DNA from: an uncultured SAR86 cluster bacterium
GTDB lineage: Bacteria; Pseudomonadota; Gammaproteobacteria; Magnimaribacterales; AG-339-G14
DNA: 64,000 bases
Direction: 5' to 3'
Assembly (NCBI GenBank): GCA_902570035.1
Contig: CACFWO010000001.1
Coordinates: forward strand, 186,001-250,000
Below are positions 63,272 to 64,000 of this stretch, in pieces. Below the pieces are notes generated by a model. That model did not search any database and was not told the DNA's origin. It saw only the letters and a list, made by a program, of their open reading frames with translations. A program made the position numbers and the translations under genes. How positions within the stretch are numbered: the first letter of the stretch is position 1; each line of letters opens with the position of its first letter.

Positions 63272-64000
63272 ATGGAATTCAAAGATTATAAAGTAGCCGA
63301 CATAAATTTAGCTGATTGGGGAAGAAAAGAAATAATTCTCGCACAAGCTGAGATGCCAGCCCTTATGAAATTAAGAGAAAGGTATGGAAAAGAAAAACCT
63401 CTTAAGGGAGCAAAAATAATGGGTTGCATCCATATGACAATTCAAACAGCTGTTTTAATTGAGACTCTTGTTGAGCTTGGAGCTGAAGTTAGATGGTCAT
63501 CTTGTAATATTTTTTCTACTCAAGATCACGCTGCAGCTGCCATTGCAGCGGCTGGCATACCCGTATTTGCCTGGAAAGGAATGAACGACGAAGAATTTGA
63601 CTGGTGCATAGAACAAACGATATTGGAAGGTGAGAAGCCATGGGATGCAAATATGATTCTTGATGATGGTGGAGATCTAACTGCAATGGTTCACGATAAA
63701 TTTCCAGAAATGCTAGAAAGTATTCACGGAATCTCTGAAGAAACTACAACAGGCGTTCATCGATTAAATGAAATGGTCGAGAAAGGAGAACTCAAAGTTC
63801 CAGCCATCAACGTAAATGATTCGGTTACTAAATCAAAAAATGATAACAAGTATGGCTGCAGACATAGTCTTAATGATGCTATTAAAAGAGGGACTGACAT
63901 GCTCCTTTCAGGTAGAAAAGCCTTGGTAATAGGTTATGGCGATGTGGGTAAAGGCTCTGCAATGAGCTTAAGGCAAGAAGGCATGGTTACTCGAGTAACT
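63272..64000 (+). CDS. ahcY: S-adenosylhomocysteinase, 3' truncated by window edge
   Basis: Splits S-adenosylhomocysteine into adenosine and homocysteine, closing the methyl cycle. The 243 visible codons start [20 protein letters not shown] and include [50 protein letters not shown] and the NAD loop [12 protein letters not shown]. An SD-like GGAG lies 8 bases before the ATG. The gene continues past base 64000. Confidence 0.96.
   Translation, partial: MEFKDYKVADINLADWGRKEIILAQAEMPALMKLRERYGKEKPLKGAKIMGCIHMTIQTAVLIETLVELGAEVRWSSCNIFSTQDHAAAAIAAAGIPVFAWKGMNDEEFDWCIEQTILEGEKPWDANMILDDGGDLTAMVHDKFPEMLESIHGISEETTTGVHRLNEMVEKGELKVPAINVNDSVTKSKNDNKYGCRHSLNDAIKRGTDMLLSGRKALVIGYGDVGKGSAMSLRQEGMVTRVT

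Overview
The window looks like a chromosomal segment of a streamlined, AT-rich marine gammaproteobacterium, most likely SAR86 or a similar lineage. That assignment is inference. It rests on low G+C by eye, intergenic gaps that are mostly under 80 bases, many 4-base start/stop overlaps, and gene orders typical of Gammaproteobacteria: miaB-phoH-ybeY-corC, ubiE-ubiB-hisE-tatABC, TIGR02449-zapA-6S RNA-cyclo-ligase, pepP-ubiH, and tyrS-M23-anmK-erpA-argC next to an rRNA operon. The 16S gene at 10916..12447 could settle the taxonomy by a database search.

Layout. 1..7499: the C-terminal part of a CobT-type VWA protein, a six-ligand ferritin-like diiron protein, a large subtilisin-like lipoprotein, a type II pantothenate kinase and an M28 peptidase lipoprotein. 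7520..12690: one complete rRNA operon on the minus strand (16S-23S-5S) with a tRNA-free spacer, processing stems, four tandem hairpins and a promoter. 12696..26983: tyrS, an M23 peptidase, anmK, erpA, argC, thiD-thiE, a PfkB kinase, dksA, folK, acs, msrA, a metallo-beta-lactamase-fold/NUDIX pair, nnrD and tsaE. 26961..41966: priA, L31 type B, typA, dut-coaBC, rpmB-rpmG-maf, lnt, an L,D-transpeptidase, a glutathione peroxidase, rpiA, ilvA, a poly-serine lipoprotein, 5-formyl-THF cyclo-ligase, 6S RNA, zapA and a coiled-coil partner. 42044..64000: katG/oxyR, pepP-ubiH, corC-ybeY-phoH-miaB, orn, ubiE-ubiB-hisE-tatABC-sppA-nuclease, then tkt-pgk-fba divergent from metK-ahcY, the last cut by the right edge.

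Functionally this is mostly core biology: translation and ribosome maturation, cofactor synthesis (CoA, thiamine, folate, ubiquinone), carbon metabolism, the methyl cycle, protein export and lipoprotein maturation, cell-wall turnover, and oxidative-stress defence (OxyR, KatG, MsrA, GPx). I see no insertion sequence, prophage, CRISPR array or tRNA gene.

The unusual material sits on or between core genes. DksA carries a long histone-H1-like Lys/Ala/Pro tail. L31 carries a repeat-built acidic tail. A row of perfect hairpins lies in the rRNA spacer. UbiJ and HisI are missing from an otherwise conserved block. Two convergent gene pairs have hairpins written inside the end of a coding sequence. I did not find a clearly new multi-gene defence or mobile system.
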